From Panorpa germanica (lineage: Eukaryota > Arthropoda > Insecta > Mecoptera > Panorpidae), in contig OY783223.1 of assembly GCA_963678705.1 (NCBI GenBank), positions 4,712,001-4,776,000 on the forward strand: DNA of 64,000 bases, given 5' to 3'. Below the pieces are notes generated by a model. The model was not told where the DNA came from, did no database searches, and saw only the letters and a program-made list of their open reading frames with translations. Below are positions 23,482 through 34,687 of this stretch, in pieces (within the stretch, counting starts at the first letter, position 1; every line of letters starts with the position of its first letter). The position numbers and the translations under genes are program-made.

Positions 23482-25037
23482 ACTTTCTTTTTAAATTGTC
23501 ATTTTTAGCCACCTCCTCATTATGGTCCTCTTATAAGTCAATAAAACTGGTAATCAATATGTTACCTAAGGTCAATCAAATTCCTTCCAGTACTTTTGGA
23601 AATGATTGTACCGTTCCGTACCGTATAGTACAGTTATTTTCCAGAGTAAGTTCAGTGATAGTGATTCCTTTTCAAGCAAACGATTACAGCCTCATTGGGA
23701 GCTATTATTTATATCGCTGTTTCAAACAAAAACTCATTACTTTGTCCCAGCACTCTCGAACAGTTTGGAACTTGAACTCGAACATGAACATGAACACTAC
23801 TCGAATGGACAAGTCGAAAGAATGGATGGACAGAGAGTACAGCAGAGGATCAGACAGAGGAATCTGATGACCTAAGTTGATGTTCATGAGCTTTGTACGC
23901 CATCTACTAGCGTACTTCAGCTTAATAACAATACTTACTAACATTACATGGAAATAAACAACAATGTACAACATACAAAACTATTTTACTTTTTTTTTTT
24001 GTTTGTTAAGCAGGGTTGCAGGGATTGATAACTTATAATTATTATTAGTGTTGAATATGTTGAATACGGTTCTTGAACAGAGGAGCCAAGAGGTGTCACA
24101 AACACCTGCAGTAAAGAAATAACAGTGCTACATCTAAATATATTTACCCAATTAGACATAACCTACATCTAGACAATAACATCATCGAAATACTCAACGA
24201 CAATGATTCTAATATGAAAAAATATTAAAATATCTAAAAACCGCAAAGCCAATAAACATCATGTAATAAATAAATTAAGCAAATATGTACACAACTAGAA
24301 CAAATGACCGATGTATTTATAATATCCTTATAAATAAAATTAAATAAAGAAGAAGTACAGCCTTCCTGTCCTAGTTTTCAGTTTCTCTTCTCTTTATCTG
24401 ATGAATTCTACTACCTACTCTGTTTACAGTTTTCGTTATGACGTTGCAGCATCGTAGACTCCTGCGTAATACAGTTTTTAGATTATAGAGCATATAATAA
24501 ATTTAGATTTTATAACAACCGAACTCAGAAAACTGTAATGCTCGAACCTGAAGACACAGCAGTCTACCGACAAGCATAAATTCTCTTGCTCACTGTTACT
24601 ACTGATACAGTAATAAATATTAAATTATGACTTATTATAGTATATCTACTATTTTCTAATGTGTGCATTTTGCTCACGTGGGTAGTTTTACGTGTACGCA
24701 TTTTGTTATGTACGCAATTTATACGTTGGCAGATATTTTGGACGTATTTCAGCCGGGACCAACTTCATCGGGTGCGTTTGGTCCACGTGATTTTGTACAA
24801 ATAGTCTCCTTACACTATGTAAGTATGATTATTTTGATAGGAGAAATTGTTGAATATAACGTATCACAAAGATATGGCCGCAAGTGCTAAATAATTGGTT
24901 TTAAATGGACAGTATGTCATTCTATTATGGTTTTTAAGACGTATTTATGGTACAATATGATCCAAACTTTTGTTGCGTCTGCGTAGTAAGAGTGGAACGA
25001 TTTATAGGCGAACTAAATAGAAACTTTTGTCGAAGTA
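23482..25037. other. Non-coding DNA with a candidate exon
   Basis: Bases 23560-23870 are less AT-rich and carry small repeats (GTACCGTTCCGTACCG; GAACATGAACATGAAC). Overlapping frames of 123 and 89 residues there are unrecognised. The possible exon at 24753-24818 is listed separately. No other gene evidence. Confidence 0.45.
24753..24818 (+). other. Candidate internal exon of an unknown gene
   Basis: TATTTCAG ends at 24752 and GTAAGTATG begins at 24819, giving an acceptor/donor pair around exactly 22 codons. Only one of the three frames is open across it; it continues in the 75-residue frame 24663-24890. The peptide begins PGPTSSGAFGPRDF and matches nothing I know. An alternative acceptor ends at 24732. 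The G+C content is higher than in the flanks. With no second exon nearby this remains a guess. Confidence 0.2.
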
Positions 25038-25175
25038 AGTACTGGTACATGGTATTGCCACTTTTGACAAATCCATATGATTCTTAGGTAATACCAACCT
25101 TTAAACGATATGTGTCAAAATTTCATAACATTCCGACTATTAATTTACAAATTATAGTGGTTTTAGTGATGCTAT
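25038..25175 (-). repeat. Dispersed repeat R1, copy 4 (reverse)
   Basis: The reverse complement carries ATCACTAAAACCACTATAAT, GAAATTTTGACACATATCG and AAAGGTTGGTATTA, matching R1. Confidence 0.75.
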
Positions 25176-27186
25176 GAATATGAATTTCAAATCTTTTAGT
25201 ACGTTATTATGTCTATTTTACTGCCTATCACAAAGGAGGGATGCTAGGCAATATTTACAATTAAGATTTTACTACGTCGGGTTTTTATTTACATCAAGCT
25301 TAAAAAGGTTGCCCACCTCTGTCACCACTATGTCCTGAGAATTGCATTTCATTTTCATACAACAATTATAATATAAACATGCAGGCCGGCCGGCGTTTGA
25401 CAGATACATTTAACACAGCTCTAGAGGGAAATTATTTGAATAAAACACTTGTAAGTATATTGTGTTCTTCAAAAAAATAATGGGAAAATAAAATAAGAAT
25501 AAAAAATAATAATAAAAGAAAAACCATTACAAGAAAAATGAAAATTAATTTTATGTACGTAGTAGTCAGTTATTATATTTGAAAATTGGAAAATAAATTT
25601 AATTGTTTTGCAAAAGTAATTCATCGCAAATATGTTCAAATAGCTTCAAAAAAAGTTTATTATATTATATTATCAATATTTCAATGACGATATTGAACCA
25701 GTGAAAAGTAGAAACACTGCAAAATTTCAGTCTAAATCTGCTCTCACTGGAACAAATTTACGACGATGACTTTCTCAGTAGGATGCATTCGAATTGTTTT
25801 GTATCATGAGTTGAAGCATCTACTTTATTTTTTATGAAAATAATAAAAGTGCATAATATATAGATCTCCTCTCAAGGATGCGTTGTCCATGGTATTGCGC
25901 ATGTTCTGCGCAACGATATCACTTTTTAGAATGAAAGCAACGTTATACCTGTTACATGAAAAGTTACAGGCATAACTCTTATTTTAGTGTTACAAAAAGT
26001 TAAGTCATATTAGTCATAATAAACAAATGCATATTAAAATTAGGAACAAAACTATTCTATTAAAATGCACGGTATGATATGAAAATTACTATACGGGATC
26101 TGAATAATTTTTCACCGCCATCTGACAGTATCACAGTTTTAGAACCATTCTATTAGTCTAACTACAAACATAACCATTCTTATAAAATATAAACTTTCTT
26201 TAGTTAACTATACATACATACTAAAGCGGGTAAAAGGTATTATAACTAAAAGAAAAAAAAAAATCTTAAAAAGAAAAACTTTTAGTGAAACCACCCTCCT
26301 TTGTTTTAGTCGTTTTACACGCCCCCTTGCGCCCTACCTCTTTCTCCTCCTCTTCCACCTATCAAGTGCCAACGCGTTGCTCATAATATCAACCCGGCCT
26401 GGTCTGGCCTGGCCTGGTAGTACTCACTACTCAGTACTTGGGAGAAAAGCAGTGGATATTTCAATGTAACATCAAAATGGCAGCAAAATCTCTTACTGGT
26501 TTAAACGTAGTCATAGTCGCTTTTGGTAACAGGGTGCTTTGAAATATCTCACTCTTCGCGAGCTTTTTTGAAAGTTTTGTTGAAGTGGTAACAGAAATCA
26601 CTTCAATTTAATGTTAAGACTCTTTGTAATACACATTTTATATCAAATATTTTCCAATTAGGAAATATATTATGTATTAATTAAAAATAAATGCAACGAG
26701 GATTACAAATTTCTGCTATATTTAGGATACTTTAAAGTGCTCTTAAAATTTGAATATCAAAAATACAACAAACGAAGGGAGAATTGGAGCTCCAATGTTA
26801 TTTTTGTTTTCAATGCAGACTATAAAGAAAGTTATTACATAATACTTTTTAATATATTTTAATTATAAACACGCAGTCCTTATCTAGTCCTTAATTGACA
26901 TACGCTCATAGAGTCGCCGAGTACTTTTAGTTCATAAACGATTCACAATATAGGATGTCGCTAAAAGCGGTTTTTTTCAGTATCGAAAGATTACTTAGTT
27001 AATAAATCTTATGACAAGTATATATATGGTTTAATTAACATAATATTCGCTTCCTAAATATACTTTAAATAGAGATAACTTCCAGAATTATTGATTTTAT
27101 TTAGATTTAAAGTTATTCTGCTTTTAATAAAAAACGTTTTATATATTTAGTATGGTAATTGTTTGGTATTAGTATCTAGATACAGA
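25176..27186. other. Non-coding DNA with a possible promoter-like patch
   Basis: Mostly AT-rich. Around 26290-26470 there is a pyrimidine-rich stretch, repeated GGCCTGGTCTGGCCTGGCCTG words (26395-26417), ACTCAGTACTT (26428-26438) resembling an arthropod initiator, and AAAATGGCAG at 26473-26482 opening a 22-codon frame. No gene can be confirmed. Confidence 0.4.
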
Positions 27187-27392
27187 ATGAAACTTGGAAT
27201 TAGTTTGTGGCAAGGTATCGTGTGTGAAACTAGCAATACAAGACAATTTTTATATGGAATGTAGAAATTAAATTTTAGAATTGGTTTACGGTAAACTAGC
27301 ATGTGTGAATCTTACATTGCAAGACCATTTCTGAAGAAAAGAGAAGAAAATGAACCTTGGAATTAGTTTGTGGCAAGTTAGCATGTGTGAAC
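27187..27392 (+). repeat. Tandem repeat, 2.5 units of ~82 bp
   Basis: Units begin near 27187, 27268 and 27350. Each carries TTGGAATTAGTTTGTGGCAA (or a variant), then a GTGTGTGAA word. The first two continue with GCAAGACCATTTCTGAAG-like sequence. Non-coding. Confidence 0.8.
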
Positions 27393-28045
27393 AACTTTAA
27401 TAACTGTTTAAAGGCACACTTTAGCCCTTCTACCTTACACGCAAAACCTGTAACTGTAAAATGGTTTTATATAAAATCAACAAGATTGAAATTCCTTGCA
27501 AATAATTCAAATGCAATTTAGTGGATAAAAACTTGTATCCATGACGTCATGTAATGTAAGAATTTCATTAGAATTCTTGACACGAATTAACAAAATTTGC
27601 AATTTGTAGTCACCCTATGCATTACGTTACGACCCTTTACACCAGATTGGATTGGAATGGCAAATTACACTTTTTTTTTAATCCATTCTTAAATCGTGCA
27701 AAACTCTTCTTTCTGTTTTTATTTTATTTTACGTTTTAAAGTAAATAACAAAACACTCTGTTTTAATTCTTTTCATTACAGTATCATTGTCTCTCTATTT
27801 CTCTCTCTCTTTCGCTCTCGTCAAAATCCTCTAAGGCTTTGCGACGAACAAAGTATTTCATGTATTATGAAAAATTATTTTAAGTACATTTTATTAGATG
27901 AAAAAAAGTAACGGGAATTTGTGTGGGATTAGAAGTCCTGCAGTAATTCTTTCTTATCTTTTTTTCTGAGAGCTGATAGCACTGTACTCGATTATTATGC
28001 CAAATATGAGCGAAATCAGTCAACGCGTTTGTTTACAGCACAGCT
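27393..28045. other. AT-rich non-coding DNA
   Basis: Includes a short CT-rich tract (27789-27812). Bases ~27958-28045 resemble 3150-3230 and are probably an extension of repeat R2. No gene seen. Confidence 0.5.
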
Positions 28046-28554
28046 TATATTGTGAATGGAAACCGAGTCAAAGGTTAAAGCAATTAAAATGTGTGAAACT
28101 TTAAACCACTGATTGAATACGTGAAGGAATGTGCTTACCGAAATTAACTAAACGCATTCTCAAAAGTAATAAAAATAAACCTATTAAGTCTAGCTGAAAA
28201 CTGATGTAGGACTGAGTATATAACAACTAGAATTTAAGATGGTTTGTTCATTCATTGTTCTGTATTTGTAAAGTAAATACCAACGTTTATATTGTAACCT
28301 TATTGTATTATTATCATCGTTATTATTTTATTAAATAAATGTATTAAACAAATTATGTGATTCTTTATCATCCTGACAAGAAACTAATATATTGCATAGT
28401 TGAATATTAATTGAATAGACATTTGCCCTAAATTAAATAAGAGTACCTTGATTCCACATCAGATTAGCGGATTGGGTATTGTTTTCCACATCAGAATTGG
28501 GATAGTACTCTTGTTTTCCACATCAGAATTGACTCTCGTTTTCCACATATATAT
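28046..28554 (-). repeat. Dispersed repeat R2, copy 2 (reverse of 7675-8152)
   Basis: Nearly identical in reverse complement to 7675-8152 over ~480 bp, with an additional subterminal unit (TGTGGAAAACGAGAG). This copy therefore shows four TGTGGAA-headed units at its TA-bounded end (28448-28554). The high similarity suggests recent dispersal, or gene conversion with the other copy. Confidence 0.75.
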
Positions 28555-29013
28555 AGACGTCTTTCTACATGGTCACTAAGTACATTACCTATTTCTACAA
28601 ATTACTTTACAAATAACTATTGTTATATCTTCGTAAATGATCTCAACGACTTTGAAAATGACCCTCTGCAGAGAATATTTCGCACTAATAACGTTCTTCA
28701 ACATTTCAATGACACTATTTGTAAAAGGTCATATCACATTTTATCTCTTTATCTTCAATTCCCTGCGTTGGCCTTTAGGAAGACCAATTACTTCGAAATA
28801 ACGACACACGCATATACTCACAATATAATATATTTCTTGAAATGTTACAATCTCATTTGCAAGAAATAAATGGGCAATTAATGAATTATTAATTCCTTTT
28901 CTAAAGCTTTTACCACGAATATCACTAATAGCTTTATGAATTTGCCTAAACCACTATTCATAAGTTATCATTTTAATTTAGCTACACCGTTGCATAATAA
29001 GTTTATCAATATG
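28555..29013. other. AT-rich non-coding DNA
   Basis: No coding frame or repeat recognised between repeat R2 and the mariner end. Confidence 0.6.
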
Positions 29014-29918
29014 TACGAGGTCTGTTAAAAAAATAAGGTGAATTTTTGAAAAAGGTCAAATTTCGCGGGCTACGTACATTCGATTATCGATTTTTTTATG
29101 TTGGTACACTCGTCTCGAACATATGTTCACAGTTTTAGCTATATAGCACATTTAGTTTGTTTGTGAGAGGCATAAAAGTTAGAAGTGTTTTGCGTGTTCG
29201 GCGATTTTCTCCTGTCGAAAAACATGAATCAAAGAGTTTGCATTAAATTTTGTGTGAAAAATGAAATCAAGTGCTCCAAAACACTTGAAATGTTGAAAGT
29301 GGCATACGGTGAGTCTACTTTAATCAAAAAAAATGTTTACAAGTGGTACAAGCTTTTCACAGAAGGTCGAGAAGATGTGAATGACGACGCTCGCCCTGGA
29401 AGCCCCAGCACATCAACAACCGATGAAAATGTTGAGGAAGTGAAGAAAATTGTTATGGAGAATCGTCGAATCACTATTAGAGAAGTTGCTGAGGATGTCG
29501 GCATATCGGTTGGCTCATGCCATGCAATTTTTTCGGAAATTTTGGGCATGAAGCGTGTGGCAGCGATTTTGACCAAAAAAATCGTCGCATGAGCATCGCT
29601 CAGGAATTGTTGAATGACGTCAACGGCCAAAAACAACACCGTAATCATGCCTCAGCCCCTGCGACTTCTTCCTGTTCCCAAGATTGAAGGGAGCCATGAA
29701 AAGACGGCGTTTTGAGACAATTGAGGAGATACAAACCGAATCGCTGAGAGAGCTCAAGAGCATATCAGAACTGTTTCGAGGATTGGAAAAAACGCTGGCA
29801 CAAGTGTATTATATCTAAGGGGGACTACTTTGAAGGGGACAAAATAGAAATTGATGAATAAATAAATAATCTTTTGAGAAAAATGAAAATTCACCTTATG
29901 TTTTGAACAGACTACGTA
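29014..29918 (+). mobile_element. Internally deleted mariner-family element
   Basis: Flanking TA dinucleotides (29014-29015, 29917-29918) bound imperfect terminal inverted repeats of ~31 bp. The left starts CGAGGTCTGTTAAAA and the right (reverse complement) CGTAGTCTGTTCAAAA; both contain ATAAGGTGAATTTT. The 901 bp length is shorter than the ~1.3 kb usual for mariners because the transposase has lost its middle. Both ends persist, so cross-mobilisation by a related transposase is conceivable. Confidence 0.88.
29224..29861 (+). pseudogene. Mariner transposase relic (N- and C-terminal parts only)
   Basis: Starts at the ATG at 29224 (MNQRVCIKFCVKN), the usual start for this family. The first ~115 codons hold the N-terminal helix-turn-helix DNA-binding region (HTH_48-like), including VYKWYKLFTEGREDVNDDAR and the second helical segment around ITIREVAEDVGISVGS. 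A ~20 bp deletion near 29552 breaks the frame, which stops at 29592. In another frame RRMSIAQELLNDVN follows. A large deletion then removes the catalytic core, so no D,D34D triad can be read. The C-terminal segment (FETIEEIQTESLREL, then YFEGDK-type codons split by frameshifts) runs to a TAA at 29859-29861. Family assignment is firm; the protein is inactive. Confidence 0.9.
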
Positions 29919-30987
29919 TGTATTTAATTATTTATCACGATAACTATCAAACCAAGAAAATATAACTCTGGTTCGGGGATCGAACTCGAATACACAATAA
30001 TCAGATAAAGTTTCAATGCTCTAGATACATTTAAAGATTGGTAATTTACATGTAGAACTACAAAAGTTAAATTCAATTACAGTTATTAGGTAACATACAT
30101 AGAGATGTTTCTGGCAATGGCGGTAAATAATATATTAGGAAACAGATGTGTACAGTAGCTTAAAATTTAGATTGATTCAGTAATACAATTTAAAATATAT
30201 ACGCATAATACTACAAACGTGTGTAAAACGAAATGTTTTAACCATGGGCGTCTGCGAAATATCATATGACCTGCAAATGAACATTTACTTAAGATAAGTG
30301 GTTTTTTCTTCCGTACGCCTATGCTTTCATCTTAATAAATTTACATATAAACAAAACTCAAATACGTAAAACAAGATTTCGATTTGTTATAATAAATTTC
30401 GTAAATAATTTAATATTGAATGTATTTTATTTATAAAGGACTCTCTTCTTTTCTCTTTCTCTTTTTCTCCCAGCTCTCTATTTGTGAACTTCTACAATAC
30501 AATGTTTCTCGTTCTTCTGGTAAAGAAAGGAATCACTCCTCAATACATTTGAAAGCGTCTTACCATTATCTGAGTCAACCATGTAGATAAATGCAACAGA
30601 ATAAGTACTAGCCGTTGTCGCGTAGCGATGAAGCCTTGTAGACATGTAGAGAGATAGAGAGCTACGATTATATAGCGTAGCTCGACGTAGCAATAAAAAA
30701 ACAAACATGAAATAAACGTTAGTACATCTATATTAAAGGTAAACGTAAAAGACTTGCATTTGCTGTGTAAAAAGTAACAATCTTTTAAGAACTGTGGTCC
30801 GAAGAATTTTTGAAATTATCATTGTTCAAATATTAGTCTACAGTGGGTATATCTTGTATATAATACCTTGCACTTATATATTAAATATCTTATGTATAAT
30901 ATAATATAGTATCATTATATATGGTAAGAGCATGAGTAAACGTGAGAACAAGTTCAGAACTTCCTAGATTATTTATATAACTTTTTG
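29919..30987. other. AT-rich non-coding DNA with a tRNA-like fragment
   Basis: On the minus strand, 29965-30040 reads as a decayed tRNA-like segment (see separate entry). The 76-residue minus frame at 30478-30708 is unrecognised. Nothing else found. Confidence 0.5.
29965..30040 (-). repeat. tRNA-derived SINE head or decayed tRNA copy
   Basis: On the minus strand GAGTTCGATCCCC (29974-29986) is a good pol III B box, preceded at tRNA-like distance by TCTAGAGCATTG, which resembles the 3' side of a tRNA D-arm. The T-stem pairs at four of five positions. The acceptor stem does not close, so a working tRNA is unlikely. Confidence 0.4.
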
Positions 30988-31070
30988 TCACGCTTTGTCA
31001 CACATTGCTATCCCCACTGATGTGACGTCACACATTTGAAAAAAAATTATTTCTCTTTAGTATTATTTTG
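30988..31070. repeat. GTGACGTCAC-type dispersed repeat (R5), copy 1
   Basis: Contains TTGTCACACATTGC and ATGTGACGTCACACATTTGA. Related words occur at 31985-32035, 33195-33465 and 61410-61640. I have seen this composition in insect genomes but cannot name the family. Confidence 0.55.
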
Positions 31071-31984
31071 CATTTTGGTCTTAACCCTTCGTGTGAACAC
31101 TATATTTTTCGAGTCGTGGTATGTACACTGATCTTTGAGGAGTTTTTACAGTTTTCTTAGCTTTCAAAAAATCTGAAAAAATTCTGGATTACTTCTTAAA
31201 CTGTCTACTACAAGGTCCAGAAGTTGCCAAAGTCCAAAGTTTAAAACCGTTGGTAATAAAAATTGACAAATAGTAAAAAGCGCGAAAAAAACGGAATATT
31301 GTTAAAAAATTCATAACTTTATAACTAACAAATATTTAGAAAAACGATTGTAGACTTTTTTATCTTAGATTATAAGCTTTCAAAAGAATGTAGTGTCTTT
31401 CGCGTGGGCTCCAAAAAGTTGAATTATTTGTACACTTGAAAGTGTGGAATATTTTACGGATTCGGAATGGTGACTATTCGGCACAAAATAAATTTTTATT
31501 GATGAAAATACAAAAGTTATGAAATAATAATTAATATTAGTTAATAATAATTAGTGTCAAAAAGAGAATTTACGGTGCGCAACGTTGAATTGTCACCCAT
31601 CTTCAAAAACTTATTGTAGTAAAAAGATGAATATATGAAATTACATAAAACATTTATTTTAACCATAAAAAAACTGTAAAACAACGAGAAAAGCAAAAAA
31701 AAGTGTATTTACTAACATTGGAAAATACTAACGTCGTTTGTACACTTTGTACCCTTTTAGGGAATAGAGGCAAGTTTCACTGGCTCGCATTTGCCGGTAA
31801 ACTGCCAGATAAGTCCCTACAACTACCTAGATTTTTTAGGGGGCAAAGGTGAAGAACTCTCATGTACTCATGAGAGAGAAATAGAAGTTTGAAATTTCAA
31901 CTGTTCCTTAAAAAACCCAGTATACACACGAAGTATTAATATTATTTTTTTAAGTCTCAATTTGGATTAAATTCAATATCACAA
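31071..31984. other. AT-rich non-coding DNA
   Basis: No gene recognised. Words such as CATAACTTTATAACTAACAA (31312-31331) suggest an old dispersed repeat, but no second copy was found in the window. Confidence 0.5.
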
Positions 31985-32035
31985 AATTGTCACACATTAA
32001 GGAACCCCTCCCCCTTGGTTTGTGTGTGACGTATG
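31985..32035. repeat. R5-like fragment
   Basis: AATTGTCACACATTAAGG followed by a C-rich stretch and GTGTGTGACGTATGG. It resembles the R5 copies. Confidence 0.45.
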
Positions 32036-32070
32036 GTCAATAACTACAAAATTCATTTAACCACCACGAG

Positions 32071-32443
32071 TACCCAGGTAGAAAATTGTCTTGGAGCTGG
32101 TAGCATTATTTATGCTTGGTGCACAAGGTTTGAGATACAAGCTAACTGCAAGGTTGCTACTAGAAAAATATACAACACAACTCTAAACGAACAATTAAGC
32201 ATTAAAATTAGCTATCTAGTAGATTATTTTCCAAGCGTTCTATGAAATTTGGTATGCTCATTTTATAAGCGTAGCGCAAACTTGCTGAAAGAGTAAAATA
32301 CATGCGTTTTCCAATTGGTACTAGCTAATCCTGCAAGGTTATTCAGCTTAATAAATTAATAAATTAATAAGCTTAAAACTAGCTAATGCCTTGCAAAAAT
32401 AGCTTTATAGAATCTAATTTCAAGATTCATTTCTACCTGGGTA
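32071..32443. mobile_element. Small TIR element (CCCAGGTAGAAA ends)
   Basis: 373 bp beginning TACCCAGGTAGAAAA and ending TTTCTACCTGGGTA. The terminal inverted repeat is ~14 bp, with partial pairing further in. The outermost TA on each side may be a TA target duplication, as in Tc1/mariner-type elements. A 12 bp arm palindrome of AATAAATT words (GCTTAATAAATT... near 32349-32371) lies inside. The 70-residue frame at 32033-32245 crosses the left end and is not a gene. Confidence 0.75.
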
Positions 32444-33194
32444 TAACATAATCTATTTCAAATTAAATCGAAGCGTATTTATTTCGGTATTACACTGTTT
32501 ATATTTTTTCGGTTAATCAGCAAACAAACGAAGACCGGCTAGACTACGATTGTAGGGTCATGCATATTTTAACAGGACACTGCTACTACCATTAAATATT
32601 AAAGATGTACCGTCGCTTCCTCTTAAATAATTAATTGGCATTAAATAAAAGGATATAATTAAAATAAAAGCACCGGCAATTATATAATAAAATAATAATT
32701 AAAAAAAAAGGTAAACTTGTTTATTTTTACCACCATTAAAACACAAAACTATTTATACTTGCAAAGCTATTAATACACTATACCGCTAATTACTGCTGTA
32801 GAATGAATATTAAATAATCACTTTTTTGTTACTTTAGTACTTAGGGAGGAAGGAGGGAGGCGTTTCAGTTTTATGCCAGTGAAATTAGAGGGTTGTACAC
32901 TTTGCTACTGTTGCTGTTAACCTGCTAATTGACCTTAATGACTTTATGATTATTATGCAAAGTCGAATATAGTCGACAGCGTGATTTACTCGTGCTCGTA
33001 CTGTCGGTAATACAGAAAACCACAACATAATATGAATGTTAATGATTAGTACTACTATAGCTTGTATGCAATGCACTAGAGCAATTAAAAACAAGTATTA
33101 ATTGCTACTATTGATTCAAGTGATTAAATCTTATATTAATTAATTAAAACTCGCATTGAAAAGCACTGATTCAATAATGCTACGAGTCATCCAA
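32444..33194. other. AT-rich non-coding DNA
   Basis: No feature recognised. The minus frame at 32885-33094 shows no family motif. Confidence 0.55.
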
Positions 33195-33465
33195 TAATTA
33201 CGTCACATGCAGACCAAGGGGAAAGGGTCTTCAAAGTGTGACAAGATGTGACATACGGGGAGGAGAGGTCTTTAGATTTGTGATGTCACATCTAATCTAA
33301 AATTAGACTTTAAAAAAATAATATTAAGACAAAAAACAAAAGAAGACAAGAAAAGAAATGTTGTTTTTAAGTGTGTGACGTCACAAAATGGGGGACAGGG
33401 TACGCAATGTGTGACAATGTTAAAAAATCATGAAACTTGTGTGACATAATTTATAGATTGAAACC
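33195..33465. repeat. R5 copy, longest in the window
   Basis: A run of GTGTGACA / GTGACGTCAC words (ACGTCACATGCAG, AAGTGTGACAAGATGTGACA, TGTGATGTCACATC, GTGTGTGACGTCACAAAA) separated by A-rich sequence, then GTGTGACATAATTTATAG. Its end is mirrored at 61600-61630 (TTTGTGACGGAATTTATGG). Confidence 0.6.
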
Positions 33466-33584
33466 ATTTCCCATCGAACTCAAACTCTGCACATAGATTT
33501 TTAGTGAATAACAATGCAATGTACAGCAAATTTTTGAATAGATTATAATGAAGGTTGCCACACAGTATTATTATTAAACTATAA

Positions 33585-33640
33585 AATAACTAGAGTTTAC
33601 CCCCGTCGTAAAGGGACGTCTTTTTGGCGTGTATGATTTG
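33585..33640 (+). repeat. Fragment resembling the SINE-like head at 61846
   Basis: ACTAGAGTTTACCCCCGTCGTAAAGGGACGTC has the layout ACTAG...CCCG-CG..CG-GACGTC, which also appears at 39925-39955 and, more loosely, at 61846. Weak, but recurring in the window. Confidence 0.35.
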
Positions 33641-33714
33641 AAACTGATAAAATAATTCGTAATTACATTTCATATTTAATTCTATTTTTAAATTGAAATA
33701 AATAATAAACTCGC

Positions 33715-33850
33715 ACAATAATAAAATAATTTTTCAATTTATGCGTTATTTGACCAAGTTTTTTTTCAAAATTTGGGATTTTTTTTTCGATTCGTAAATA
33801 AGTTACCAAGGTTAGCTTATATACAAAATTTTAACTTTCTAGCACAATTT
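33715..33850 (+). repeat. Dispersed repeat R6, copy 1
   Basis: Matches 49645-49760: TTTCAAAATTTGGGAT, GATTCGTAAATAAG and TTACCAAGGTTAGCTTATAT are shared with small changes. Non-coding. Confidence 0.6.
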
Positions 33851-34687
33851 TTGCTCTCGACAAATACTGCCCCCGTCCCCAAATAAAATTTTGAAATTTT
33901 GAATCAGTACCAAACATATAAGAATAGAAACATATAAGAATATAAACATACAGTTGGAACGTTATAATATAGGATTTATTTTAGAATTAAGAGCTTTGGA
34001 AAACTACAAAATACGACCCGTAAAGATTAAATATTACTAGGTTTTGTTTAAGTGAAATGTTATACGGATATTCATGTGTTATGTTTGTTATGTGGCAATT
34101 TAGTAAATTAAAATTTACGTACTTTATGATATTGTTATTTGACAAAATTTAAATTTGTTGACACTTCGTTTGGTCGTTCTAAACGTATAGACGGGTATTC
34201 AATCCGTTCCATTTGGAAGAGAGTTGTTACTCTCACGACACGTTTTGGAATGACGTCTATCTTTTGACAGGATGGAACGACCGTGAGTGGTCAGCTTTAA
34301 ATAGATATTTGAATACATATTTGCATTTAACCAAATATCAAAATCAACTAAATTGAAAATAATGAATAAAATGTTAAAAGAACACAAATACATACATATA
34401 TAGATACAAATACATACACACATGTCAGCGTCACATATAATAAAGCTAAAATTCAATTTTAAATGTCAATCAGTACGAAAAGTAATTCCCATTGTTATTT
34501 TAGCTGAAAAAAGTATTCATTTATTGTTGGGGTGAGCAGAATAGAGAGGAATAGAATAGAATAGAATGTACTTGTAGAGATGAGTATAGGGCAGTAGTGG
34601 TAAACCTTTTATAGTTCAAATTAGTGACGTCACAACAGACTTTAGTCTTTCAATATTAGTTTTTGATATCAGTATTTAAATCTTTAT
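33851..34687. other. AT-rich non-coding DNA
   Basis: No gene. The minus frame at 34199-34456 is driven by ATACAT-rich sequence. Confidence 0.55.

Noticed and set aside
23496..23974. Three overlapping ORFs of 123, 89 and 89 residues
   Set aside because: No family motif, no gene context and mutually overlapping frames; not enough to call a gene.
29337..29648. 103-residue minus-strand ORF
   Set aside because: Antisense to the mariner transposase N-terminal region.
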